A stretch of 64,000 nt of DNA from Erwinia sorbitola (GCF_009738185.1 NZ_CP046509.1:2049501-2113500); one strand, 5' to 3'; counted from the stretch's first letter, positions 52,830-61,384 are shown. Made by a program: numbers and translations. Notes: generated from the letters alone by a model not told the origin.

Positions 52830-52989
52830 ATATTTCAGTTTACTTGCGGGTAAAACTAGCGCACTACCGCCGCTGGCCCAAAGTTAGTGTGCAGGTAAGG
52901 TATTGTTTAACTGATTTTAATTTTTTCAACAGCCGATTGTTACCGTTTACACAATCCCGCCCAAGGCGGGCACTGAGCCGGAGAGCCTC

Positions 52990-53973
52990 ATGCACAAATT
53001 CACTAAAGCGCTGGCCGCGATTGGCCTCGCAGCCGTTATGTCACAATCCGCTATGGCGGAGTCAATGAAACTGGGTTTTTTGGTAAAACAGCCGGAAGAG
53101 CCATGGTTCCAGACTGAATGGAAATTTGCCGACAAAGCCGGTAAGGATCTCGGTTTTGAAGTGATTAAAATCGCGGTGCCGGATGGTGAGAAAACCCTGA
53201 ATGCCATCGACAGTCTTGCCGCCAGTGGAGCGAAAGGGTTTGTTATCTGTACCCCCGATCCGAAACTGGGTTCAGCGATCGTCGCTAAAGCACGCAGCTA
53301 CGGTCTGAAAGTGATTGCTGTAGACGATCAGTTCGTTACTGCCAAAGGTAAGCCGATGGACACCGTGCCGCTGGTGATGATGGCCGCCACTAAAATTGGC
53401 GAACGTCAGGGGCAGGAGCTGTACAAAGAGATGCAGAAACGCGGCTGGGATGTAAAAGACACGGCCGTGATGGCGATTACTGCTAACGAGCTTGATACCG
53501 CCCGCCGTCGTACCGGTGGCTCCATCGATGCACTGAAAGCCGCCGGATTCCCGGAAAAACAGATCTATCAGATCCCAACAAAATCTAACGATATCCCCGG
53601 TGCTTTTGACGCCGGTAACTCCCTGCTGGTTCAGCATCCTGAAGTGAAAAACTGGCTGATTGTGGGCATGAACGACAACACCGTTCTCGGTGGTGTCCGT
53701 GCAACGGAAGGTCAGGGCTTTAAAGCACCAAACGTCATTGGTATTGGCATTAATGGTGTGGATGCGGTCAGCGAGCTGTCAAAAGGCCAGGCGACAGGTT
53801 TCTATGGTTCGCTGCTGCCAAGCCCGGATGTACACGGTTATCGCAGTATTCAGATGCTGCATGACTGGGTAACCAAAGATATTGAGCCTGCGAAATTTAC
53901 GGAAGTTACCGATGTGGTGCTGATCACCCGCGACAATTTCAAAACCGAGCTGGCGAAAAAAGGTCTGAAGTAA
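52990..53973 (+). CDS. araF: L-arabinose-binding periplasmic protein
   Basis: High-affinity binding protein of the AraFGH importer, 327 residues. The signal peptide MHKFTKALAAIGLAAVMSQS ends at AMA-ES. The mature protein begins MKLGFLVKQPEEPWFQTEWK and keeps DGEKTLNAIDSLAASGAKGF, AVDDQFV and the pocket segments NELDTARRRT and IVGMNDNTVLGG. The C-terminus ends at KKGLK. It is followed by a repeat array and then araG. Confidence 0.98.
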   Translation: MHKFTKALAAIGLAAVMSQSAMAESMKLGFLVKQPEEPWFQTEWKFADKAGKDLGFEVIKIAVPDGEKTLNAIDSLAASGAKGFVICTPDPKLGSAIVAKARSYGLKVIAVDDQFVTAKGKPMDTVPLVMMAATKIGERQGQELYKEMQKRGWDVKDTAVMAITANELDTARRRTGGSIDALKAAGFPEKQIYQIPTKSNDIPGAFDAGNSLLVQHPEVKNWLIVGMNDNTVLGGVRATEGQGFKAPNVIGIGINGVDAVSELSKGQATGFYGSLLPSPDVHGYRSIQMLHDWVTKDIEPAKFTEVTDVVLITRDNFKTELAKKGLK

Positions 53974-53984
53974 TCTCTGGCAGC

Positions 53985-54008
53985 GGGTCGGGCATGCCCG
54001 ACCCCTAC
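53985..54008 (-). repeat. REP-type palindrome with GTAG head, minus orientation
   Basis: GGGTCGGGCATGCCCGACCC (53985-54004) is a perfect 20-bp palindrome. On the minus strand it is directly preceded by GTAG (54008-54005), the tetranucleotide head typical of REP sequences mobilised by RAYT transposases. It lies 12 bp after the araF stop and would fold at the 3' end of the araF message. Confidence 0.75.
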
Positions 54009-54030
54009 AGAAATCGTCACATGTTGTGTT

Positions 54031-54198
54031 CGGTTATACCCAGGGGCGAGGCACGCTTCGTCCGGAATGACATCACGGTTATACCCAGGGGCGAGGCACG
54101 CTTCGTCCGGAATGACATAACGGTTGTACGTAGGGGCGAGGCACGCTTCGTCCGGAATGACATAACGGTTGTACGTAGGGGCGAGGCACGCCTCGCCC
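54031..54198 (+). repeat. Tandem 45-bp repeat array with embedded REP-like hairpins
   Basis: Units begin with CGGTT at 54031, 54076, 54121 and 54166; three are complete (45 bp) and the fourth ends in a full palindrome. Each carries GGGGCGAGGCACGC followed by an arm that pairs with it: CTTCGTCC in units 1-3 (kept by G-U pairs) and CCTCGCCC in unit 4. Units 3-4 have the GTAG head; units 1-2 have CCAG. Coding frames through the array are artefacts of the repeat. It separates araF from araG. Confidence 0.9.
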
Positions 54199-54214
54199 GA
54201 AACCTGGAGAAATC

Positions 54215-55738
54215 ATGAGTCAGCAACCTCCATATCTCAGTTTTCACGGCATCAGCAAAACTTTTCCGGGCGTGAAAGCGTTGCAGGACATCAGTTTTGA
54301 CTGTTATGCCGGGGAAGTGCACGCCCTGATGGGTGAAAACGGCGCGGGAAAATCGACGCTGTTAAAAATTCTCAGCGGCAGCTATCAGGCCAGCGGTGGA
54401 GAAATCCGCATCAAGGGTCAGCCGGTGAATTTCCAGAACACCACCGATGCGCTGAACGCCGGGGTGGCGATTATTTATCAGGAATTACATCTGGTGCCGG
54501 AAATGTCGGTGGCGGAAAACATCTTTTTAGGTCAGCTGCCGCAGCGCGGTGGGCTGGTGAACCGCTCGCGCCTGCGCTCTGAGGCTGCGCGTCAGCTCAA
54601 TACTCTGGGTATGGATATTGACCCGGATATGCCGTTGAAATATCTCTCACTCGGCCAGTGGCAGATGGTGGAGATCGCCAAGGCGTTAACACGTAACGCG
54701 CAGGTTATCGCTTTCGATGAACCAACCAGCTCACTCTCAGCGCGCGAGATAGACCAGCTGTTCCGCGTCATACGCCAGCTGCGTGCTGACGGCCGTGTGG
54801 TGCTCTACGTCTCTCACCGTATGGAGGAAATTTTTGCCCTCAGCGATGCCATCACGGTGTTTAAAGATGGTCGTTACGTGCGCACCTTTACCGATATGGC
54901 CACCACCGGAAACGATGAACTGGTGCAGGCGATGGTCGGGCGTGAAATTGGTGATATCTATGGCTACCGGCCGCGCGTTCAGGGTGAAGTCAGGCTACAG
55001 CTGAACAACGTTCATGCTAAAGGCGTGCGCAGCCCGGTGTCATTTAGCGTGCGTGCAGGTGAAATTGTCGGGCTGTTTGGCCTGGTAGGGGCCGGTCGTA
55101 GTGAACTGATGAAAGGATTGTTTGGTGCCACGCGGCTGACCAGCGGTGAGCTGTGGCTGGATGGCAAAATGCTTAACATCAGGGAGCCGATTGAAGCGAT
55201 TCGCGCGGGCATTATGCTCTGCCCGGAAGATCGCAAGGCCGACGGCATTATCCCGGTGCATTCGGTACGCGACAATATCAACATCAGCGCCAGACGTAAC
55301 AACCTCACGGCGGGCTGCCTGATCGACAAACGCTGGGAAGCCAGCAACGCCGGAATACATATTCGTTCACTGAATATCAAAACCCCCTCGGCAGATCAGC
55401 TGATTATGAACCTTTCAGGTGGCAATCAGCAAAAGGCGATCCTCGGTCGCTGGCTGTCAGAGGAGATGAAAGTGATCCTGCTGGATGAACCAACGCGTGG
55501 AATCGACGTTGGCGCAAAAAACGAAATTTATCAGCTGATTTACGCGCTGGCAGATCAGGGGATCGCGGTGCTGTTCGCCTCCAGCGACCTGCCGGAAGTG
55601 ATGGGGCTGGCTGACAGAATTCTGGTGATGCGCGAAGGTGAAATCGCCGGAGAACTGGATCATAACGACGCCACGGAAGCGCTGACGCTGAGTCTGGCGA
55701 TGCCAAAAACCGCCAAACCAGCCACATCCGTGGCCTGA
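54215..55738 (+). CDS. araG: L-arabinose ABC transporter ATPase
   Basis: Double ABC ATPase of CUT2 type, 507 residues. The first domain has Walker A GENGAGKST, KYLSLGQWQMVEIAKALT and FDEPTSSLS; the second has GLVGAGRSELMKGLFGA, LSGGNQQKAILGRWL and LLDEPTRGIDVG. CPEDRKADGI is characteristic of the subfamily. The ATG at 54215 has GGAGAAATC upstream. It energises arabinose import through AraH. Confidence 0.96.
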   Translation: MSQQPPYLSFHGISKTFPGVKALQDISFDCYAGEVHALMGENGAGKSTLLKILSGSYQASGGEIRIKGQPVNFQNTTDALNAGVAIIYQELHLVPEMSVAENIFLGQLPQRGGLVNRSRLRSEAARQLNTLGMDIDPDMPLKYLSLGQWQMVEIAKALTRNAQVIAFDEPTSSLSAREIDQLFRVIRQLRADGRVVLYVSHRMEEIFALSDAITVFKDGRYVRTFTDMATTGNDELVQAMVGREIGDIYGYRPRVQGEVRLQLNNVHAKGVRSPVSFSVRAGEIVGLFGLVGAGRSELMKGLFGATRLTSGELWLDGKMLNIREPIEAIRAGIMLCPEDRKADGIIPVHSVRDNINISARRNNLTAGCLIDKRWEASNAGIHIRSLNIKTPSADQLIMNLSGGNQQKAILGRWLSEEMKVILLDEPTRGIDVGAKNEIYQLIYALADQGIAVLFASSDLPEVMGLADRILVMREGEIAGELDHNDATEALTLSLAMPKTAKPATSVA

Positions 55739-55758
55739 AGAATATGCAGGAGAAACCT

Positions 55759-56739
55759 ATGTCAACGACCTCATCCGTTACACCCGCAGCGCCATCGCGC
55801 TTCAGTCTGAGCCGCATCTGGGACAATTTCGGGATGCTGGTGGTATTTGCCGCGCTGTTTATTGCCTGTACGGTCTTTGTGCCGAACTTTGGCTCACTGA
55901 TCAATATGAAAGGTCTTGGTCTGGCGATGTCGATGTCCGGCATGGTGGCCTGTGGGATGTTGTTCTGCCTGGCCTCCGGCGATTTCGACCTGTCGGTAGC
56001 CTCAGTAATTGCCTGCGCCGGGGTGGTCTGCGCGGTGGTGATCAATATGACCGAAAGTCTGTGGATCGGTGTCGCCGCCGGACTGCTGCTCGGCGTTGCC
56101 TGCGGCCTGGTAAACGGTTTTGTCATTGCTAAACTGAAAATTAATGCGTTGATTACCACGCTGGCAACCATGCAGATTGTGCGCGGACTGGCCTATATCT
56201 TTTCTGACGGTAAAGCGGTCGGCATTGAAGATGAGCGCTTTTTTGCTCTCGGTTACGCCAGCTGGCTGGGTATTCCGGCACCGGTATGGCTGACGATTAT
56301 AACTCTGGCGCTGTTTGCGTTTCTGCTGAACAAAACCACCTTTGGTCGTAACACGCTGGCAATTGGCGGCAATGAAGAGGCGGCGCGTCTGGCCGGTGTT
56401 CCGGTGGTGCGTACCCGTATCATTATCTTTATTCTTTCCGGACTGGTATCAGCGGCGGCGGGGATTATTCTGGCATCGCGTATGACCAGCGGCCAGCCGA
56501 TGACCTCACTGGGCTATGAGCTGATTGTTATCTCAGCCTGTGTACTCGGGGGCGTCTCTTTGAAGGGGGGCATCGGTAAAATCTCCTATGTGATCGCCGG
56601 GGTACTGATTCTAGGAACGGTGGAAAATGCGATGAATTTACTCAATATATCGCCTTTCTCACAGTACGTAGTACGTGGTCTGATATTGTTAGCGGCGGTA
56701 ATTTTCGACCGTTACAAACAAAAAGCGAAAGCGGTCTGA
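55759..56739 (+). CDS. araH: L-arabinose ABC transporter permease
   Basis: Inner-membrane permease, 326 residues, about ten helices. Motifs: GMLFCLASGDFDLSVASVIA, LKINALITTLATMQIVRGLA and SACVLGGVSLKGGIGKISYV. The ATG at 55759 is chosen because CAGGAGAA sits just before it; the frame also opens at 55744, before that ribosome site. It is followed after 11 bp by araC. Confidence 0.95.
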   Translation: MSTTSSVTPAAPSRFSLSRIWDNFGMLVVFAALFIACTVFVPNFGSLINMKGLGLAMSMSGMVACGMLFCLASGDFDLSVASVIACAGVVCAVVINMTESLWIGVAAGLLLGVACGLVNGFVIAKLKINALITTLATMQIVRGLAYIFSDGKAVGIEDERFFALGYASWLGIPAPVWLTIITLALFAFLLNKTTFGRNTLAIGGNEEAARLAGVPVVRTRIIIFILSGLVSAAAGIILASRMTSGQPMTSLGYELIVISACVLGGVSLKGGIGKISYVIAGVLILGTVENAMNLLNISPFSQYVVRGLILLAAVIFDRYKQKAKAV

Positions 56740-56750
56740 CAGGAGGCGTT

Positions 56751-57671
56751 ATGTATCATCGTCTGGCGCCGGTGGCGCAATCCAACCCATTGCTTCCCGG
56801 CTATCCGTTTAGCGCCTGGCTGGTGGCGGGACTGACGCCAATAAATGCGGCGGGGCCGCTCGATTTCTTTATCGATCGCCCGCACGGCATGAAAGGCTAC
56901 ATTCTCAACCTGACCATCAAAGGGCGCGGGCGGGTATTTGACGGTGAGGCAGCCTTTGATTGTGAACCCGGCGATTTGCTGCTGTTTCAGCCAAAAACCC
57001 CACACTATTACGGGCGGCTGCCGGAGAGTGACTGCTGGTATCATCGCTGGGTTTATTTCCGCCCACGGGCCTACTGGAGCGACTGGCTGGAGTGGCAGGA
57101 TGAGGCGCAGGGCGTGGGCCGCCTGCGCCTGCCGGAGTCGCTGCGCGGTGAGTTTGACCGGTTGTTCGCGAATATCGAACATACCCATAACTCCGGGCGT
57201 CCGTTTGCTGAAGAGCTGGCAATGAACCTGCTGGAAAGGCTGCTGCTGCGTGCGGTGCAGGAAGACCCGCGCAGTCAGCAACAGGTGCGCGATGCGCGCG
57301 TAGTGGAGGCCTGCCAGTACGTGACGAATAATCTGGCGGCTGAAGTGAAAATCGAAGAGGTGGCAAAACATGTCTGCCTGTCGCCGTCGCGGCTGGCGCA
57401 TCTTTTCCGCGAGCAGATGGGGGTTAACCTGTTGCGGTGGCGTGAAGACCAGCGGGTGATCCGTGCCAAACTGCTGTTGCAGACGACCCAGGAACCGATC
57501 GCCAGCATTGGCCGTGAAGTGGGGTATGACGATCAGCTTTACTTCTCGCGCGTGTTCCGCAAACGGGCCGGGGTCAGCCCCAGCGATTTCCGCCGCCGCA
57601 GTCTGGATGCCCATGATGCGCTGGTGGCTCAGGAAACCTGGCATGTACCACGACGTGCCCACGAGGCGTAA
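56751..57671 (+). CDS. araC: Arabinose operon regulator AraC
   Basis: A 306-residue AraC-family regulator. The N-terminal cupin (about 10-165) binds L-arabinose and dimerises: LTIKGRGRVFDGEAAFDCEP, GDLLLFQPKTPHYY, WYHRWVYFRPRAYW. The C-terminal double HTH (about 185-290) has IEEVAKHVCLSPSRLAHLFR and IGREVGYDDQLYFSRVFRKR. Unlike E. coli, it is not divergent from araB but lies last in an araFGHC unit, in an autogenous activator loop. Confidence 0.96.
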   Translation: MYHRLAPVAQSNPLLPGYPFSAWLVAGLTPINAAGPLDFFIDRPHGMKGYILNLTIKGRGRVFDGEAAFDCEPGDLLLFQPKTPHYYGRLPESDCWYHRWVYFRPRAYWSDWLEWQDEAQGVGRLRLPESLRGEFDRLFANIEHTHNSGRPFAEELAMNLLERLLLRAVQEDPRSQQQVRDARVVEACQYVTNNLAAEVKIEEVAKHVCLSPSRLAHLFREQMGVNLLRWREDQRVIRAKLLLQTTQEPIASIGREVGYDDQLYFSRVFRKRAGVSPSDFRRRSLDAHDALVAQETWHVPRRAHEA

Positions 57672-57743
57672 TTCATCCAATTCTTTCTTGTGGTTAATGA
57701 GTTGATCGTCTTAAATCAACGGGTAACCACGAGAGGGATTAAA

Positions 57744-58784
57744 ATGAGTGACAAGATTCGAGTTGGCCTGGTTGGCTACGGCTTTGCCAGTAAAACCTTC
57801 CATGCACCGCTGATTGCCGGCACTTCAGAAATGGAGCTGGCGGCAATATCCAGCAGTGATGCGACTAAAGTGCACGCTGACTGGCCTTCAGTGCAGGTAG
57901 TGTCCGATCCCCAGACGTTGTTTGACGACCCCACGCTACAACTTATTGTTATTCCTACTCCTAATGATACTCACTTCCCGTTAGCCAAAGCGGCGTTAAA
58001 CGCGGGCAAACATGTGGTGGTGGATAAGCCCTTTACAGTGACGTTGTCACAGGCGCGAGAGCTTGATGCGCTGGCTAAGGCCAAAGGTCTGCTGCTGTCG
58101 GTGTTCCATAACCGCCGCTGGGATAGTGATTTCCTCACCGTAAAAGCACTGCTGGCAGAAGGCACGCTGGGTGAAGTACGCTATTTCGAGTCGCATTTTG
58201 ACCGTTTCCGTCCGCAGGTGCAGCAGCGCTGGCGTGAGCAGCAGGGGCCGGGCAGCGGCATCTGGTACGATCTTGGCCCGCATGTTATCGATCAGGCATT
58301 GCAGCTGTTTGGTTCCCCGGTAGCGATCAACGTTGATACCGCCGATCTGCGCCCCGGGGCAGTGACTACCGACTATTTTCACGCCACGCTGATCTATCCT
58401 CAGCGCCGTGTGGTGCTGCACGGCAGTATGCTGGTGGCCGCAGAGTCTGCGCGTTATCAGGTGCACGGCACCCGCGGCAGCTATGTAAAATATGGTCTTG
58501 ATCCGCAGGAAGACAGCCTTAAATCCGGTGCACGCCCTCCACAGGCTGACTGGGGTTACGACATGCGTGATGGCGTGCTGACGCTGGCGGAAGGCGATAC
58601 GATGGTAGAGAAAACGCTGCTGACCATCCCCGGCAACTACCCGGCTTATTATGCGGCGATCCGTGATGCGGTAAACGGTACGGGTGAAAACCCGGTGAAG
58701 GCGGAAGAAGCCATTCAGGTGATGGAGCTGATTGAACTCGGCCTGCAATCTGCCGAGAAACGTCAGACGATGTCGTTAAGATAA
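57744..58784 (+). CDS. ydgJ: Gfo/Idh/MocA-family oxidoreductase YdgJ
   Basis: NAD(P)-dependent dehydrogenase, 346 residues, the E. coli length; substrate not established, probably a sugar or polyol. N-terminal Rossmann domain IRVGLVGYGFASKTFHAPLI, the EKP-type catalytic Lys in HVVVDKPFTVTLSQ, and VFHNRRWDSDFLTV. The C-domain has GIWYDLGPHVIDQALQLFG with the active-site His. The ATG at 57744 follows GAGAGGGATT; 18 codons upstream in frame are not conserved. It is convergent with add, as in E. coli. Confidence 0.92.
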   Translation: MSDKIRVGLVGYGFASKTFHAPLIAGTSEMELAAISSSDATKVHADWPSVQVVSDPQTLFDDPTLQLIVIPTPNDTHFPLAKAALNAGKHVVVDKPFTVTLSQARELDALAKAKGLLLSVFHNRRWDSDFLTVKALLAEGTLGEVRYFESHFDRFRPQVQQRWREQQGPGSGIWYDLGPHVIDQALQLFGSPVAINVDTADLRPGAVTTDYFHATLIYPQRRVVLHGSMLVAAESARYQVHGTRGSYVKYGLDPQEDSLKSGARPPQADWGYDMRDGVLTLAEGDTMVEKTLLTIPGNYPAYYAAIRDAVNGTGENPVKAEEAIQVMELIELGLQSAEKRQTMSLR

Positions 58785-58789
58785 AATCA

Positions 58790-58822
58790 AGAGGGGGGTA
58801 AGGCGTACCTTGCCCCCTCCTG
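58790..58822. terminator. Hairpin between ydgJ and add
   Basis: GGGGGTAAGG and CCTTGCCCCC form a 10-bp stem (one G-U pair) around CGTA, within 58793-58818. No strong T-run follows on either side. It lies between two convergent genes. Confidence 0.6.
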
Positions 58823-58828
58823 ATGAAA

Positions 58829-59827
58829 TTATGCCGCTACGCGGGCACGAACTGCGGTTTTTTCCGCATCGCTGAGGAAGGCGATCTTCAGTCCATTCTC
58901 CTGCGCCACACGCATCTGGGCCAGGCTCAGACCTGCTGCGGGCGCGGCCACGCTATATTCATGACCAATTTCAATTCCCTGAACCGCCGGATCGTCGGTA
59001 TTAATAGTGGCGAGAATGCCGTGCTCAAGGAACGTCTTCAGCGGATGGCGCGCCAGCGAGGCCACAGTGCTGGTCTGAATATTCGATGTCAGGCATGACT
59101 CAACGCCAATGCCATGCTTCGCCATAAAGTCCATCAGTGCCGTATCCTCTACCGCTTTGACTCCGTGACCAATACGTTCAGCGCCCAGCTCGCGGATCGC
59201 CTGCCAGATGCTCTCGGCTCCTGCTGCTTCTCCGGCATGTACCGTAATGCGCAGTCCGGCATCGCGTGCACGGTTAAAGTGGCTGAGGAACTGGCTGCCG
59301 GGGAAACCAAGCTCATCACCCGCCAGGTCAAGCGCTGTAATGCTGTCACGATGCGCCAGCAGCCCATCAAGCTCGCGCAGACAGGCTTCTTCACCAAAGG
59401 TACGGCTCATAATACCAATCAGACGCACATCAATATTGTGTGCGCTGCAACCCGCTTTGATCCCGTCAATAACTGCTTCCACCACGCCTGCTACCGGCAG
59501 GTTATGGGTCATCGCCATATAGCCCGGTGAAAAGCGCAGCTCTGCGTAGTGGATCCCGGCACGGGCAGCATCTTCGACGTTTTCCAGCGCCACACGGCGA
59601 CAGGCATCCAGTGAGCCGAGCACTTTTACGCCCCAGTCCAGCTTGTTGAGGAAGCTGACCAGGTCTGGCTCAGTCTCAATCACCTGCACATGAGGACGCA
59701 GCGTTTCCAGGGTAGCGGCAGGCAGAGCAAGATTAAACTCACGGCCTAAATCAAGGATGGTTTGTGCGCGAATATTGCCGTCAAGATGGCGATGAATATC
59801 GGTAAGGGGAAGCTGGGAATCGATCAT
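58829..59827 (-). CDS. add: Adenosine deaminase
   Basis: Zinc hydrolase deaminating adenosine and deoxyadenosine, 332 residues from the ATG at 59827. Zinc ligands His12 and His14 are in LTDIHRHLDGN. Further catalytic motifs are HAGEAAGAESIW (His, Glu), the SCLTSNIQT segment and INTDDPAVQG (two Asp). A start 13 codons upstream (59866) is not family-like. It works with punC/punR in purine nucleoside salvage. Upstream are two TTGCGCAA palindromes. Confidence 0.97.
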   Translation of the reverse strand: MIDSQLPLTDIHRHLDGNIRAQTILDLGREFNLALPAATLETLRPHVQVIETEPDLVSFLNKLDWGVKVLGSLDACRRVALENVEDAARAGIHYAELRFSPGYMAMTHNLPVAGVVEAVIDGIKAGCSAHNIDVRLIGIMSRTFGEEACLRELDGLLAHRDSITALDLAGDELGFPGSQFLSHFNRARDAGLRITVHAGEAAGAESIWQAIRELGAERIGHGVKAVEDTALMDFMAKHGIGVESCLTSNIQTSTVASLARHPLKTFLEHGILATINTDDPAVQGIEIGHEYSVAAPAAGLSLAQMRVAQENGLKIAFLSDAEKTAVRARVAA

Positions 59828-59878
59828 GTCGGCACTCTCTGTTTTTTTAATAAAAGTGCAGACCATTATAAAAACTCT

Positions 59879-59907
59879 TTGCGCAACAGCGCCAGCAAAT
59901 TGCGCAA
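59879..59907. promoter_or_regulatory. Paired TTGCGCAA palindromes upstream of add
   Basis: TTGCGCAA occurs at 59879-59886 and 59900-59907; the centres are 21 bp apart, two helical turns. They lie 52-80 bp upstream of the add start, in a divergent gap of 175 bp. The spacing suggests a dimeric or cooperative regulator, not identified. Confidence 0.45.
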
Positions 59908-60002
59908 TGGGCTAAAGGTTTATGTTTGTTTGCCGAAAATAACAGCAGAAGTACCACATTTACTGTGACGCTACGGCGTAAAAGACCAAGGGATTGAACA
60001 CA

Positions 60003-61349
60003 ATGACTGCTATTTCTTCAATTGGAAACCTGTCAGTGAATACGTTGCTTAACGCAACCAGACAGGCAAACGACTCCGCTGCGTCACAGACGGCGCAAAC
60101 TCTCCCCGCCGCTTCAACCCAGGTCACTCTGGGCCAGGCCGCTACCCACTCACCGGTCTATTCTCTGGCAAAAACCATCACCATCGCGCCGCCGGTCAGC
60201 AATACTCAGGGCACCCTGAGCGTTAAGACCGCTGGCGGTGCGCTGGTGGAACTCTCTCAGGCCAGCGACGGTTCGGGTATTGAGATGAACGTGAAAGAGG
60301 GGACGTTAAGCGATGCCGAGCGCAGCGCACTGGAAAAACTCTCTGAAGGCTTCAGTAAAGCGCTGGATAGTTTGTCCGGGCAGCCGCCGCGTCTTGATCT
60401 CACTGCGCTGACCAAATTTAACAGCGCGGTGCTTAAGTCGGTGGATCTGCATGCCACGGTGGCGGGCGATAATAAGCTGACGCTCGATTTCCATGCTGAC
60501 AGCAACACGCGTTCGGTTAAATCCAGCGGCGCTATCGGCACGGTGAATATCAGCGTTGATATGAGCAAACGCGCCATTCTCGGCAATGAAAGTCAGCAGC
60601 AGCGGGCGCTGAATCAGTATCTGAAGCAGTTTGACCGGGCGCAAAGCCGGGGTGAGGGTGACAGTACGCTGATGGCGATGTTCAAAGACGCATTCACCGC
60701 CTTAAACAGTAACTACAGCGAAAGTGGTACCAGCGTAAAAAGTGGCCGGGAAACAACCTATATCTCCCTGACGCGTTCAGATAAAAATATGCTCAGTGGA
60801 TTAGCTGATTTTACCGCTTCGTTAACGCAGACGCCGGTATCCATTAATCCGACCCGTCTGGGGGAGGTGGATTCCTTCTCTTATCAGGTGTCGCAGGCGA
60901 GCACTATTACCGGCACCAGCGATCAGAATCGCAATATTACTCAGAAACAGCAGTCCCATCTGACCGCCAGCTTCCACAAGGCACTCACTGCCGGGCTGCA
61001 ACTCAATCTGACTACCGACAGAAACTCACAGAATTACTTTTACACCCAGATTGATGACAAGGCGGAAAGCACCACTGAAATTGAGTATCGCAAGGGGGCG
61101 CTGGTGTCGGCAACGCTCGATCGGTCGGCGAGTACCGCTACGCGTGTTCAGAAGTATGTGAAAGGGTGGCTGGAGTCTGATACTGCAACCCCGCAACAGA
61201 CGTCGAAATCAACCGATCTGCTGGCTGAGTTACAGACGGCATGGGATAAGGCGGATTCGCGCATGTCATTTGCTGATTATCTGCGTCAGCATTCGCTGCC
61301 AGATTTCGGTGATAAAGTGCTGCTGGAGTCTGATCCACAGGCTTTATAA
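60003..61349 (+). CDS. Unrecognised protein, 448 residues
   Basis: I do not recognise a function. It begins MTAISSIGNLSVNTLLNATR and has no signal peptide and no membrane helix. Residues 1-60 are Ser/Thr/Ala/Gln-rich and of low complexity, as in many type III-secreted or surface proteins. Residues about 60-150 are mixed and 150-350 mostly beta-like (ELSQASDGSGIEMNV, ISVDMSKRAILGN, YISLTRSDKNM). The end has a helical motif LLAELQTAWDKADSRMSFAD. The ATG at 60003 is preferred; a TTG three codons earlier has a weaker case. It is divergent from add and convergent with ydgA. E. coli has no such gene here. It is well formed and codon use looks native. Confidence 0.8.
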   Translation: MTAISSIGNLSVNTLLNATRQANDSAASQTAQTLPAASTQVTLGQAATHSPVYSLAKTITIAPPVSNTQGTLSVKTAGGALVELSQASDGSGIEMNVKEGTLSDAERSALEKLSEGFSKALDSLSGQPPRLDLTALTKFNSAVLKSVDLHATVAGDNKLTLDFHADSNTRSVKSSGAIGTVNISVDMSKRAILGNESQQQRALNQYLKQFDRAQSRGEGDSTLMAMFKDAFTALNSNYSESGTSVKSGRETTYISLTRSDKNMLSGLADFTASLTQTPVSINPTRLGEVDSFSYQVSQASTITGTSDQNRNITQKQQSHLTASFHKALTAGLQLNLTTDRNSQNYFYTQIDDKAESTTEIEYRKGALVSATLDRSASTATRVQKYVKGWLESDTATPQQTSKSTDLLAELQTAWDKADSRMSFADYLRQHSLPDFGDKVLLESDPQAL

Positions 61350-61377
61350 AAAAGACGGGCCGCGATTGCGGCCCGTT
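61350..61377. terminator. Terminator between the unknown gene and ydgA
   Basis: ACGGGCCGC (61355-61363) and GCGGCCCGT (61368-61376) form a 9-bp stem with a GATT loop. On the minus strand CTTTTTT follows, so it is strongest for ydgA. Confidence 0.88.
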
Positions 61378-61384
61378 GAGGGAT

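Noticed and set aside
53994..54218. Frames of 74 and 101 codons across the araF-araG spacer
   Set aside because: They are translations of the 45-bp repeat, whose length is a multiple of three, so stops are avoided by chance.
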